Assembly: GCA_948146395.1 (NCBI GenBank)
Contig: OX411559.1
Span: 27,533,208-27,597,207 of the forward strand
Source of the DNA: Fragum whitleyi
Lineage: Eukaryota > Mollusca > Bivalvia > Cardiida > Cardiidae
DNA: 64,000 nucleotides
Direction of reading: 5' to 3'
Below, piece after piece: positions 12,540 to 22,539 of the stretch (position 1 is the stretch's first letter; the number at the start of each line of letters is the position of its first letter). Below the pieces are notes generated by a model. That model was given only the letters and a program-made list of their open reading frames with translations. It was not told the DNA's origin and ran no database searches. The position numbers were made by a program, and so were the translations under genes.

Positions 12540-12759
12540 TGATTGATTGATTTATTGGAGTTTAACGCCGCTTTCAACATTATTTCAGTTATATCGCGGC
12601 GGCTGGAGCACCTAACAATGGGTTCCTGGTATTTCTATCACCAGTACAACCACCACATTCTTTCCTAGCCTCCAGCCGCTATATCACATAGGTCTACGAT
12701 TATCAACCCATTGGTGAGAGACAAATAGTCCGAAAGAATGAGTGCCGCCGTCGGGGATC
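12540..12759 (-). mobile_element. tRNA-derived SINE, 5'-truncated, with 12-bp target duplication
   Basis: Minus-oriented: the tail (CAATCAATC repeats) is at the low-coordinate end, followed by the conserved core with AAAGCGGCGTTAAACTCC and CCAGCCGCCGCGATATAA. It is flanked by exact direct repeats CTAAGAGAACAT at 12528-12539 and 12760-12771, a target-site duplication. The tRNA head is mostly missing; the copy stops in GATCCCCGACGGCGGC. A full copy is at 37175-37451. Confidence 0.85.
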
Positions 12760-13105
12760 CTAAGAGAACATGTCCCAAGGTTCATATACGCACGGACGCA
12801 CGGAATAACGACCTTCCACTACATAAGCTCCGCTGGACTTTGTCCAGTGGATCTAATAATGGAAAAAATATGGAATTTTCATTCTTATTTAACCCTTGTC
12901 ATGCTGAACCCTGAATATTCCTGCCTTGGCAGGAGCTATAGACCAACATCAGCCTGCACATTATGTGCAGTCTGATGTCAGCCTACACCACCTGTTTCTC
13001 ACTTTCAAACCAGAATTGTGGATAGATTTAGTTTTCAAATAAAAATTGACATACAGTTGGTATTTTCAGTGCTTTTAGCCCTTTCCTTTTGATGAAAATT
13101 TTTAG

Positions 13106-13888
13106 CCAAAATTTATTCAAACTGTTAGTCACTGGCTTGTTGACAACAAGCTCTCCCTTCATTTAGGAAAGACTGAATCAATAGTGTTTGGGTCAAAACA
13201 TAAGCTGAGGTCACAATCTAGTCTTAACATAACCTGTAATGATACTCAAATTACATCCACATCTTCAGTCAAATACCTTGGTGTAACCATCGACCAATGT
13301 TTATCTTTTAAATGTATGGCTGAGTCAGTTATTAAGAAAGTTAATGCTAGGTTAAAGTTTTTGTACCGGAAGAAAGAGTACCTTACTCAGCATACCAAAA
13401 AATTGCTTGTTATGTCCCTAGTCCAATGTCATTATGACTACGCATGCTCAGTGTGGTACAGTGGTCTAACCCAGTCTTTAAAACACAAATTACAGGTGAC
13501 TCAGAACAAGTTGGTCAGATTCATACTAAACCTTGATCCAAGAGCTCATGTTGGTCAACAGCAGTTTGAAACCCTTAATTGGCTACCAGTTAACAAAAGA
13601 GTTGAACAGATTATGTTGTGTCATGTCTTTAAAGTTAAGCATAACCTTGCCCCTGTTTATATGGACTATTTTCTTACGCCACAGGTAAATGTTCACTCAT
13701 ACAACACAAGGCTTAGCCAGAAAGGTGGTTTTAGTCTTCCTAAGGTCAAAGGGTCTGGATCTAAGTCCTTTAGTTTTATAGGTGCTAAGTTGTGGAACGA
13801 ATTGCCCTCCAGCCTTACTGACATCACCAAGTATCAGTCATTCAAGGTTGCCATCAAAGGTCATTTTCTATGCAGTATGACATCTTAA
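13106..13888 (+). pseudogene. Non-LTR retrotransposon reverse transcriptase, C-terminal fragment
   Basis: An open frame of about 260 codons begins just after an in-frame stop at 13103-13105. It shows the hallmark end of a LINE reverse transcriptase: a thumb segment with W-LVDNKLSLHLGKTESIVFG, then the VKYLGVTID motif, and a trailing region with YACSVWYSG, a QNKLVRFI helix and LNWLPVNKR. These fit the Jockey/CR1-like superfamily. The catalytic palm with the FADD/YADD box and the endonuclease are absent, so this is a 5'-truncated, dead copy. The remaining frame is intact, suggesting a fairly young insertion. The clade is uncertain. Confidence 0.85.
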
Positions 13889-14435
13889 TCTTTTTAATAT
13901 TGTGTTTGTCTAAATAATTTGCTTATTTTCATTTAGGCATAGGTTGCATAATAATTTACAATATGTTGAATCTTCCTAAACTTTGTTTTTATAAATATTC
14001 CATAGGCGATAGTTGGAGATTGGTACATAAACATAAATTTTGCTTACTAAAACATGGTAAAGTTTGTCTTTCAATTATAATTGTGATACTTATGTGATAA
14101 ATTGTCTTTCAGCAAGCAATCTGTGATAAAAAACTAACTTTGTTTTTGTTAAATTATGTTCTGTACTGTGATATTTATTGGTATAGGTTACTTAATTTTG
14201 ATTTAAACTATAATTGCCTCTCTAGGTCATGCCACCCACAGCAAGGACCGCAATGGAAATAAGGGTTTACTCTTTTTTGCGTTATCCTTGGTGTTAGGAA
14301 GCGTGTCATGGTTCTTTAAAATTTAAGTAATCTATAATTTCTTATTTCCAAATTGTGTATTTTTATATGACTTTTATTCCATGAACCATTGTATGTTACC
14401 TATGCCGAAATAAAATTATTATTATTATTATTATT
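13889..14435 (+). mobile_element. LINE 3' UTR and (ATT)n tail
   Basis: AT-rich non-coding sequence runs from the reverse transcriptase stop codon to GCCGAAATAAAATT followed by (ATT)n. A microsatellite tail instead of poly(A) is usual for CR1/Jockey-like elements. No flanking target duplication was found. Confidence 0.7.
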
Positions 14436-14454
14436 CAGCATGACAAGGGTTAAA

Positions 14455-15549
14455 CACCGTTTTCTTGGGCCACACCACAGATCAGTGTTCCCAGTATATA
14501 TTATAATTCCTTTAATTGTTTAAATTAACAATATTTTGTATTGAAACTCTATGAGAAACAACATTAGAAAGTGATATATCGATTAAGTCTTTAATTATTT
14601 CAATGTACATGTTCATATTTAAGTAAGAGTAGGAGCAAAATCAATTTAAAGTATACTGATGTTAAGACATAACGGCAAAAGTTGGTGGTCAAAACTGTAA
14701 CAAATGACGTCCGTTTATTAATAACGTATATGGGCAAAATTTGACGAAAAGCATCGAAAAAGTTTATATTTCGTCACATATTTGTTAAAGATACAATAAT
14801 ATGTTATCTAGTGAGGTAAAAAATTAGCATGTTACAGAAAAATACTGAACAACAAAATTAACGCATCACTTAATTTTGTAAATAAAACATTTTCTGTAGT
14901 TTGGAAGAGTGTTTATACAAAAATTAACTTCAACCAATTTTTGATTTGTGACAAAAGGATGACATCGTAGACATACGCAGCTAATAAACGTATGAAGGCG
15001 ACTATCCCCAAATTCAAAATTTTGAAATAAGAGTCATTCATCGCTGCTCGGTTAAAGTCAATAGCACGTGCGTTCATGTGCAATTTTGCTCAGAAAGAAT
15101 GTCTGACAAGTGGATTTCTGTTTTTACTAAGATAGACATTGAAACCTTAGATTTATCAACCTTGGCGAAACGAAAAACAAGGTAAACAGATAATGTCATT
15201 ACGATGCCTATTTATACGTATATTTATTCATATTCCATAGTTCTATTTTTCCCTTTCTAAGTAAGAGCAGTACAAGAACGGAGTTTATCGCAATTTACCG
15301 TCGATAACCGCATAAAACCTCACTGCCAGAGCTGTAACTAGCTGTTAAAATATGATTATGGCGGCCTACGACGGCACATATACATGCTGCTTGTTTTTCA
15401 ATAGTTTTTTATTTTATGATTTTACATCACTACATGTTTAATTTTTTAATAACGTTCATTTTGATCTTGAATAAGTTTACGATCTTAACCCCTTTCAGGC
15501 TGTCTAATATTGAACACATGGCTTTGACGGGCAGTATAGACAAAGATTT
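14455..15549. other. No gene seen
   Basis: AT-rich sequence without a supported exon or repeat. Confidence 0.35.
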
Positions 15550-15672
15550 TATCCCTTTTCCACCCACCGTGCGTAAAGGACGAAAATGACCCGTTAAAAA
15601 CAGCTGTAAGTCTTTTGTATAGCGTAATCTACCACTCGAAATGCTGCTGTTTTCATCTGTATCGTCTTCCAT
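15550..15672 (-). other. Possible coding exon, unassigned
   Basis: On the minus strand an ATG at 15672 opens a frame beginning MEDDTDENSSISSGRLRYTK, with an acidic, serine-rich start that looks more like protein than most frames here. A potential 5' splice site (ACG|GTGGGT) follows near 15570, which would make this a first exon. No continuing exon was recognised further downstream and no domain is visible. It may be chance. Confidence 0.15.
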
Positions 15673-16394
15673 TATTTCTAACTCACAATATTGTTGTTTG
15701 TCACATCATCACTGGTTCTACGGGCTGATTTTCGATATCTTTGCAGTTCCAATTTTTCTTTTCTTTTTTTTTTTGTATGGGTGGTGGGGGGGGGGGGGGC
15801 TGGGGTTATCATGAAGAATATTGTGGTTTTCAGACATAAGTTCTTCAATTTCCTTTTTACTTTAATCAATTTCCATTATCTTTTACAAAAAATTTTCGGG
15901 GGCACTAACACAGGCATTTATTTCATAATCTGAATTTTGACATGTAGGTTGTAAGACATGGCATTTAACTTCTGCTTGTGTAAATCACATAATTAATATT
16001 TTCTTAATTAACATAATAAAGACCTTTTATTGATTTATTTGTTGAACTGAATATGTTTTCTTCCCATTAGTACCTTTATGATGAACATCGGAAATCTAAT
16101 CAAAGATATACAGAGCTTCGTGAACACTCAATTTTTGACAAAAACACCACCAGCTAAGAACTTCAGCCGGACCAAATAAGATCTTGCTATTGATTGGCTG
16201 ATTTGATTTTGGAGATTTTAGCTAACCACAAAGAATTAAATAAAACAAATATTCAGATGATATTTTCTGTTCACTTGGACTCATCAAGTGGAAATTTTCC
16301 ATTGATTATTATTATCATTGCTTTTTTATAAAGAATAAAAAATAAATATAAAAACAATGTAACTTTCACAATAACCATCCGATTTTACTAATTA
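15673..16394. other. No gene seen; G-run
   Basis: A long G-run lies near 15786-15799 beside a T-run near 15763-15775. Otherwise AT-rich with no supported feature. Confidence 0.35.
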
Positions 16395-16506
16395 TGATAC
16401 AGTTAATTACATCATGAAATTGATATTCATCTCAATTAAAACCATTCTAATGCGTTCCATTCCATTCCAAACACTCACCAAAACAATTCAAAAACGTCCA
16501 AAATTA

Positions 16507-16539
<33 letters not shown>

Positions 16540-16830
16540 TCAACAACTACCTTCACAACATATAAGCAAGAACCAAATCGCGTTTTCCACTGACATAATT
16601 GATTTTTTAAGCGTCTGATTGGTTCTTGGAGAAAATAATGCAGCTATTTATATAGCTTTCATGCATATTTTATTAAAGGGAGGTAATACATATCGCTCAC
16701 TTTGTTCATTTCGAACAAATTTAGCGAAATTGGATTCCCTCCCTTAAATTTCATTAAAACTCGCTCTTCTCATTCATTCAACATCATACCGAAATCGTTC
16801 ACCTTGTAAATTTCACAATGTTATCAACTG
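16395..16830. repeat. Dispersed repeat, copy 1 (second copy at 38465-39190)
   Basis: Shared landmarks in the same order include CCATTCTAA, the phrase TTTCACTGAC/TTCCACTGAC, a TGATTGG segment, CATATTTT(A/G)(T/C)TAAAGGGA, TTTCATTNAAAACT and CAATTTCACGATGTT-like text. This copy carries a 29-A tract (16509-16537) absent from the other copy. Function and class are unknown. Confidence 0.55.
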
Positions 16831-17322
16831 TATTAGTGTAAATGAGAATCATTCAGGAAAAAAATCAATTTTTAAGTTATCAAATATACAGGAAACAAGA
16901 ACATATGAATAGTTTGATAACTGGGTAGTGTTTTACATTAGCAGAAGTTGGATACCTTGTCTTTCATTATAACCTATATAGTCTATGGTGGTAATTTGTT
17001 TTCTGCAATTTTCTTAGAATTTTTTTATTGATTGTATTTTGGTGTCCAAATCTTATTTTCAATATCTTTTTTTATTGATATTTTTGACATCGTCCTTAAT
17101 TAACTCGATATTGGACAGAGTAACTTCAAAGTTATCTTAGCATGGTTCTACGACACAAATAATCCGTTGGGTGATCTTGATAGTCTTAAACATCGAGTGT
17201 GTAGTTTAAAAGAGGAACACTAGTTGGATCTGCTTCAAAAGTAAAAAATAAAAACGTTAATAATTCTTTAAAATAATCATTTTCCTCTCTGAAGATTTTG
17301 TTTTCTCGCTCAAAAGTTCTTT
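16831..17322. other. 3' flank of the ROCO gene, AT-rich
   Basis: On the minus strand AATAAA signals occur at 17024-17029 and 17071-17076, either of which could end the ROCO transcript. The region is AT-rich, so such motifs are also expected by chance. Confidence 0.3.
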
Positions 17323-17982
17323 TTAATTTCGAAGCCAATTTTTAAGGACATTAATCATTGCAGCCATGTTTGAATGGCTCTTCAGTAAAGCCTTTATCAA
17401 ATGTGTAAGGTCCAAATCTTTTTTAAGCCAAGCTAGTAATATATGCTTGACAACTTTATGGTTTGGATATGCTTGGTTCAGCAATTCTAACTCTGGTTGT
17501 GAAATTCCCAATCTTATTCCAAGAAGCCAATATTCATCTCCAATGCACTTTGATAACTCTAACATTAACAATTCGTCTAGTTTTTTACCTTCCATCTTTC
17601 CAAACGATTGGCGTATATTTCTGGTCTTTTCATTTATTTCGTCTTTGTCGGACCCTGATAAAATTCTGAAAAACTCCTTGGTGTCAATACCTACTTTCTT
17701 CATAGCAACATACAAGTTATTCCAGCATTCACCTCGCTTCATCCACTCATACAAAAGATGATATTTAAACTCCTCTGGCCATTTTGTCCTGTCCCATTTT
17801 GTACTAATAATTTCGATTCGTCTCTCAGGAATTGATAGCTGTATTTGAAGACCCCTCATGTTCTTGATTTCTGCTGCAATGTCAACTAACAGCGACTCCT
17901 CGGGGATATTTATTAACATTTCTTGGTTTCGACCCATCAGCACTGAATCTTCTTTATTGTTTTGAATCTGTTGTACTCTAAG
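17323..17982 (-). CDS. Double Death-like domain C-terminus of a ROCO protein (shifted frame)
   Basis: This frame runs to a TAA at 17323-17325 and is open upstream to a TGA near 17980. The first possible ATG is at 17937. Two Death-fold segments are visible, counting residues from the GTG at 17943: residues 17-88 (SLLVDIAAEIKNM, IEIISTKWDRTKWPEEFKYH, LLYEWMKRG, WNNLYVAMKKVGI) and residues 122-205 (LDELLMLELSKCIGDEYWLL, LGISQPELELLNQAYP, ILLAWLKKD, LIKALLKSHSNMAAMINVL). Both follow the Death pattern: six helices, an x-LGI-x-x-x-E-L motif, and a W in helix 5. The frame lies -1 relative to the ROC-COR frame that stops at 17937, overlapping it by up to about 46 bp. In the family ROC-COR and Death domains are on one chain, so the two are probably one gene broken by a frameshift, an assembly error, or an unusual splice. 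A separate Death-only gene is less likely because no start or promoter is evident. Confidence 0.75.
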   Translation of the reverse strand, partial: LRVQQIQNNKEDSVLMGRNQEMLINIPEESLLVDIAAEIKNMRGLQIQLSIPERRIEIISTKWDRTKWPEEFKYHLLYEWMKRGECWNNLYVAMKKVGIDTKEFFRILSGSDKDEINEKTRNIRQSFGKMEGKKLDELLMLELSKCIGDEYWLLGIRLGISQPELELLNQAYPNHKVVKHILLAWLKKDLDLTHLIKALLKSHSNMAAMINVLKNWLRN

Positions 17983-20168
17983 TCAGCAACGCTAAACAGA
18001 CCATTCAAGTAATCGTTTGGATAATTGTGTTCATTGGTTTCTTGAAAGGGCACTTGATCTTCACATTTGTGGCATTTTATCCTGTAATCAAACAAGTTTT
18101 GAAAGTTGTTTGTGTCATAAAGATCTTTTCTGTGGAAATTGAAGCTTTGAATAACTAGCTCTTGAAATCGAATTCGCAACTTCTTGCAAACAGTTTTAAC
18201 ATCTTTAGCGTCAGAGGGAAAACTGATTCTAAAGTGTAGGGTATCATTCCAAGACCAAAGCGTGAGGCATATGTCGTCTGAAATGTGAAAAGATCCGAGT
18301 CTGCTGTACATTATTTTCTTGTGATGTATCACATGAATCGGGTATTCTTTCAAAAAAGTTGCAAGCATTCTATGAAATACAAAGGGTGGTAAAAACCCTT
18401 GCCTAATGTACACACATAGATTAGGTGTATGTGCTTCGTGTTCAACTTTTATGAAAAGCCGATTCAGTGATGTCGATTCAGGAACATCAGGCAACATACA
18501 TGGCATAATAAAGAAATCTTCTTTTGAAATTTGCATTAGACAATTGTCTTTACAGGTTGGATGAATATTTCTACATTGCTTCTGCGACATTTTCCAGTCA
18601 GAAAAGGCCACTGGCTTTACAATCACATCCAAGTGTGACATGTAATTGACAATGAGTTCTTTCTGATGACCAACTCCACCGTGTTTCAAAATTTTTTCTA
18701 AGAGAGCATCACGTATAATACCCTGATCCGAAAATTCATTCCACAATTTCATTTCAGCAAGCGCTTTGTTAGGTTTGTGTGTTATAAAGGCTTTGAAAAT
18801 ATCAACCAACCACTGTGGTTCAAGTACTATTTTTGTATCAAGCTTTTCAGTGTTGTAATACACGACATTACCAAACGCATGCTGAAAAGCAAGGAAAACT
18901 TTAATTTCATCCAAACTGCACAAAAACTCTGCTCTTTCGTTTTCTTCAATTAAATCATCTAAACCGATTATCCTTTCATGTTTCTTCTGTCGCTTAAACA
19001 GACTTCTTTCAAGAGGTATGAACTTGCAAGGCACTTGTTCTCTGAAGGATGGCATACCTTTTGCAATTTTGAATATCTCTTGCTTAATCATCAGAAACTC
19101 ACTGAGATCTTCATCAAGATTGTTGACCAGAAATGATTTTGGGTGTACCAGGTCTTCAACTGGTGTATCAATGAAAGGTCTAAGAACATGTTCAAAATAA
19201 TCATCTTTGTATTTCTCATATGTTCTGCCTTTCAACATATTTTCTGTGATTGCATCCTTTTTGGTTCCTATCAGAACGATTTTTGGTGATTTCACTGAAT
19301 CACTGGTTCCAGGCGAATGTGTTATCTTCTGTTTTGTATAGATATAGATACTTTTAACCCAGAATCTGAAAGCTTCTTGACTTGTGTATTCGGTCTTGTA
19401 CTCAAGCAAAAGATTTTTGTTTAAAGTCTCTTCTCGTATAACGTCATAAGGGTCTTTGCTTAAATCCAATAACAAAAGGTAGATTGATCTATCATTTAGG
19501 AAAAAATGGTGTGTAGAGTAATAGACAGATTGTCCTGCAAAGTCCCACAGTGATAATGTCCGTCTTCTTTCCTCATGTGCTCCGTATATAATACTTCGCA
19601 AAAAATGATTTTCTATATCCATATCATTAGCCTTACTTTGAAATATTCTCTCACTGAAATTCGTAAATGTATTTGCTGTATCTTTATTTTTAGTGTCCTG
19701 TTCATGAGATGTATTTATATCATCTTCTAAAAGACTACTATAACTTCGAACATCTTCAGAGACATTTTCATTTCCAATTAAAAGGGGCGGTGTTTCTAAA
19801 AGAGATGTGAAATCTAGTGGTTCTGGAGACTCATCCTCTCTATACCTATCTAAAAACCTCTGAACCCTTGCATTGAAAATTTTCTCTCTTTCATCATCAG
19901 GTCTTATTATCCAGTCACCATCTTCCTTTATTTCACATAATTTACGGTAGATCTCAATTCCAACTGTACTCTCTACATCCGAAAGGCTTTCATTGCAAAA
20001 TCTTCTCACAAGCGACGTTTTTCCAACGCTATGCATTCCGACTACCATGAGCCTTATATGGTATGCCTCTTCGGCGCCTTCATTCAGAAGTCGATGGTAG
20101 GATTTAAGTAAATCATAATTAAGTTCATCTCTAACCAAATTTCCATAAGGTGATATGGGTCCGGATAA
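17937..20168 (-). CDS. ROC-COR GTPase (ROCO family), large 3' exon
   Basis: The frame is open from a splice acceptor at 20169-20170 (first codons LSGPISPYGNLVRDELNYD) to a TGA at 17937-17939, about 743 codons. There is no ATG before the P-loop, so upstream exons at coordinates above 20168 are expected. Numbering from the TTG at 20138, the Ras-of-complex domain shows P-loop GMHSVGKT (34-41), the switch-I-like STVGIEI (57-63), DFAGQ (199-203) and GTKKD (291-295). A long polar insertion of about 135 residues lies between switch I and DFAGQ. A COR domain follows (about 355-690), recognisable by CKFIPLERSLF, VVYYNTEKLDTKIVLEPQWL and a COR-B half ending near VIQSFNFHRKD. ROCO proteins are GTP-driven dimeric scaffolds; with Death domains they resemble DAPK1-like or bivalve immune-type members, which suggests a role in cell-death or innate signalling. 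That role is inference. No kinase or leucine-rich repeats are in the window. Confidence 0.9.
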   Translation of the reverse strand, partial: LSGPISPYGNLVRDELNYDLLKSYHRLLNEGAEEAYHIRLMVVGMHSVGKTSLVRRFCNESLSDVESTVGIEIYRKLCEIKEDGDWIIRPDDEREKIFNARVQRFLDRYREDESPEPLDFTSLLETPPLLIGNENVSEDVRSYSSLLEDDINTSHEQDTKNKDTANTFTNFSERIFQSKANDMDIENHFLRSIIYGAHEERRRTLSLWDFAGQSVYYSTHHFFLNDRSIYLLLLDLSKDPYDVIREETLNKNLLLEYKTEYTSQEAFRFWVKSIYIYTKQKITHSPGTSDSVKSPKIVLIGTKKDAITENMLKGRTYEKYKDDYFEHVLRPFIDTPVEDLVHPKSFLVNNLDEDLSEFLMIKQEIFKIAKGMPSFREQVPCKFIPLERSLFKRQKKHERIIGLDDLIEENERAEFLCSLDEIKVFLAFQHAFGNVVYYNTEKLDTKIVLEPQWLVDIFKAFITHKPNKALAEMKLWNEFSDQGIIRDALLEKILKHGGVGHQKELIVNYMSHLDVIVKPVAFSDWKMSQKQCRNIHPTCKDNCLMQISKEDFFIMPCMLPDVPESTSLNRLFIKVEHEAHTPNLCVYIRQGFLPPFVFHRMLATFLKEYPIHVIHHKKIMYSRLGSFHISDDICLTLWSWNDTLHFRISFPSDAKDVKTVCKKLRIRFQELVIQSFNFHRKDLYDTNNFQNLFDYRIKCHKCEDQVPFQETNEHNYPNDYLNGLFSVADLEYNRFKTIKKIQC

Positions 20169-20185
20169 CTGAAAAAATGAAAGTA
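20169..20185 (-). other. Splice acceptor of the ROCO exon
   Basis: On the minus strand the sequence TTTACTTTCATTTTTTCAG directly precedes the coding frame, a strong pyrimidine tract plus CAG. The frame is open immediately after it, so the exon boundary is placed at 20168. Confidence 0.8.
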
Positions 20186-20276
20186 AATATTAAGTCAGGA
20201 TTGCATTGATTGAACAAGAGTGTACTCATGCCACAACAACAGTCATTTGTGACAACAAAAGTTGTGACCTCTAAAG

Positions 20277-20842
20277 AAAACAAGAGGACCATGATGATCC
20301 TAGATCGCTCATCTGAGTCTCTTTGACCCCTGGGACATCACATTAATCGAATAGGAAGATGTCAACAAGGGGATAATTTCTTTTTTAGATCAATACCATG
20401 GGATGTTTTCAGCCAAGAGCAAGAAGGATATGCCTTTTCGCTCTTTGATTCTATATAAAAATGAATGCATCCGGGTGGAGCCTAAATTAGACCCCAGGGT
20501 ATTGATATGAACAAATTTAGTAGATGTCCACTAAATGATGCTACATACTAAATATGAAAGCTGTCTGCCTTCCGGTTTCAAAGAAGAAGATTTTTTTAAG
20601 ATTTTTGTATTTTCACCCTTTTTGTTAATGGTTAAAGGAAAGTTAAGGGTGGGTTTCATTTATTTGACCAAATTTGATAAGCTTGTCCCTAGGAACATCC
20701 CTGCCTAGTTTCACCAAGATTGGCACAGCGGTTCAGGAGGAGAAGATGTTTAAAGAAATTGTGGACGACGGACGACGCACGCCGGGTATAAAACGATCAT
20801 GATAGCTCACCTCGAGCACTTTGTGCTCAGATGAGCTTAAAA
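20277..20842 (-). mobile_element. Pearl/HINE-like element, family A
   Basis: One end reads AAAACAAGAGGACCATGATG with a CCATGATGATCC hairpin. The other end is the stem-loop GAGCACTTTGTGCTC followed by AGATGAGCTTAAAA. The interior holds one core unit (landmarks GATGCTACATACTAAATATG and GGTTTCAAAGAAGAAGA). Orientation is named by reading from the TTTTAGCTC end. Other family A copies are at 36137-37534, 48322-49617 and 58789-59589. Confidence 0.7.
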
Positions 20843-20859
20843 AGGTGGCATTGTGGCCG

Positions 20860-22532
20860 TTAATCGCTCACTTGTGAAATGTGTAGCTAGAGGCGCTTGA
20901 GCGCCTGATTCGCTCCACAGGCCTGAATATCCTGATAATGATTATTATGAGGCTGTTTAAACAAGAATTGAAGTGAATGAATGTGTGAATGTTTATTTCA
21001 AGTTAATAAGTGTTTTTAAGTGTCATATGCTGAAATATTTCTGCATAAAAAACACATGATCAGTGAATGATATTGAAAATTGACCTCCACATGTTACTCA
21101 CATATTTTCCATTTAATCACAATAATTTTTTGCAGTCTGGTAATGGGTCACCCAAGGATCATTCTAACGAAATTCGGTTAATATCCTAATATAGAAATTT
21201 CAACACTACTAGAATGTTACTGCACAATATGCTGGTACTTTGTCTGCAAAATTTTGATTGTAGATCTTCCCACTTTTCATTAAACTCTTCTAAAAGGATG
21301 TTACTTCCCAATAATTGTTTGTCATCAAAACAAAATTCAATTAATGATAATAAGAAGGAGAATATTCAACCAAATATATTTATTTTAATCTGCTCAATGC
21401 CTTAGAGTGCAGTCAACTCAGCTCTTTCCACCCCACTCTGAACTTCAAGAGGTCAGATCATCATTTTACACCCCTTTTACTCTCTGTGAAGAGTCACCCT
21501 TTGTTCAACTAAACTGACCAATTCTCAGGGGGTATTCTCATGCTACTTATTTCAACTAACGTTTATATTCATTTGGATTTCAACAAAGGTTTTGTTCCTT
21601 CTAATCTTTAATCTTTACACCTATTAAATTTCATAAGTCTAAAATAATTGATCATTTAGGTGATACCAAAAGGGTGATCAATTATTCACTTTATATTTTA
21701 GAAAGTCCTCTTAAAAATCTTGTTCATCAAATCAAATTACTTTTTGCAGACTGTTACAACTTCACAGAAATAAAATTCCCATGATATTTAATCCATCTGT
21801 TTAAATTTCAAGATAGTATCCTATATTGGATATTCCAGCACATAACTTATCTGAAGAAATGACCTCTGCCAATAATGACATATTTTTTCATCTGATCACA
21901 ATAATTTATTGTAGACTGATAAAGGGTCACTATGGAATCATTCCAGTAAAATTTGGTTGAAATCCATATGTTAGATTCTGAGAAAATGATTTTCAAAGTT
22001 TTCGCTATATAACACAAAGAGAAATGACCTCCGCCCATAAAATACATATTTTTCATCTGATCACAATAACTGTTTATAGACTTGTTGAGGGTCACTCAAG
22101 AATCATTCCAGGGAAATATGGTTGATACCCATTCTGGGAAAATGATAAAATGAGGAAGTGACCTCCACCCATAAAAGATATATTTTACATCCGATTACAA
22201 TGATTATTTGTAGGCTGATAGATCAATGATAATTTATGTGAAGTTTTGTTTAAATCTATCCATAAGTTTCTGAGAAAAGCCACCTATTACCATTTTTGGA
22301 AATTTACCATGCCCACTACAGCCATGATTTTTAACCAATTAAAAATCTTTGAAGGAATCTGATAGAGGGTCACCCAAGGAACACTCCTGTGAAATTTGAT
22401 TGGAATCCATCTAGTACTTTATGAGGAGAAGATTTTCAAAGTAAAAGTTGACGAACGCACGCACGCACGCACGGACGACGGACACACCGCAATAACATTA
22501 GCCCGCTGACCTTTTGGCCAGTGGAGCTAAAA
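20860..22532 (-). mobile_element. Pearl/HINE-like element, family B, with tandem core repeats
   Basis: The right end is a hairpin, GACCTTTTGGCCAGTGGAGC followed by TAAAA. Tandem diverged units of about 160 bp carry GGTCACNNAAGGATCATTCC and GAAATGACCTCCGCCCATAA at about 21150, 21925, 22090 and 22370. A far end near 20880-20930 has CGCTCCACAGGCCTG. The same family is at 23265-23924 and 52527-53890. Frames inside, such as 21847-22095, are repeat translations and not genes. Confidence 0.6.
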
Positions 22533-22539
22533 TCGCTTA

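Larger units (their letters stand above)
10600..12880 (-). mobile_element. Decayed pearl/HINE-like element with ~160-bp tandem units
   Basis: Phrases such as GAAAGAGCATGTCCCGAGGA recur at about 11558, 11731, 11885, 12044 and (split by a SINE) 12528 and 12760, giving diverged tandem units of roughly 155-175 bp. The right end (12825-12857) reads as a decayed form of the hairpin terminus 'CACTGGCC..GGCCAGTGGAGCTAAAA' seen at 22532 and 52527. The element is interrupted by a palindrome (12291-12437) and a SINE (12540-12759). Open frames within it are incidental. Confidence 0.5.
12888..14454. mobile_element. MITE with perfect 19-bp inverted ends, split by a LINE
   Basis: TTTAACCCTTGTCATGCTG at 12888-12906 is exactly inverted at 14436-14454. 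The left part carries the family's internal palindrome (TGCACATTATGTGCA) near 12957. The right end follows directly after the (ATT)n tail of a truncated LINE, so the LINE appears to have inserted into the MITE. Related copies are at 8205-8437 and 51744-51825. Confidence 0.65.

Noticed and set aside
17366..17761. 131-codon plus-strand frame
   Set aside because: Antisense shadow of the Death-domain coding sequence.
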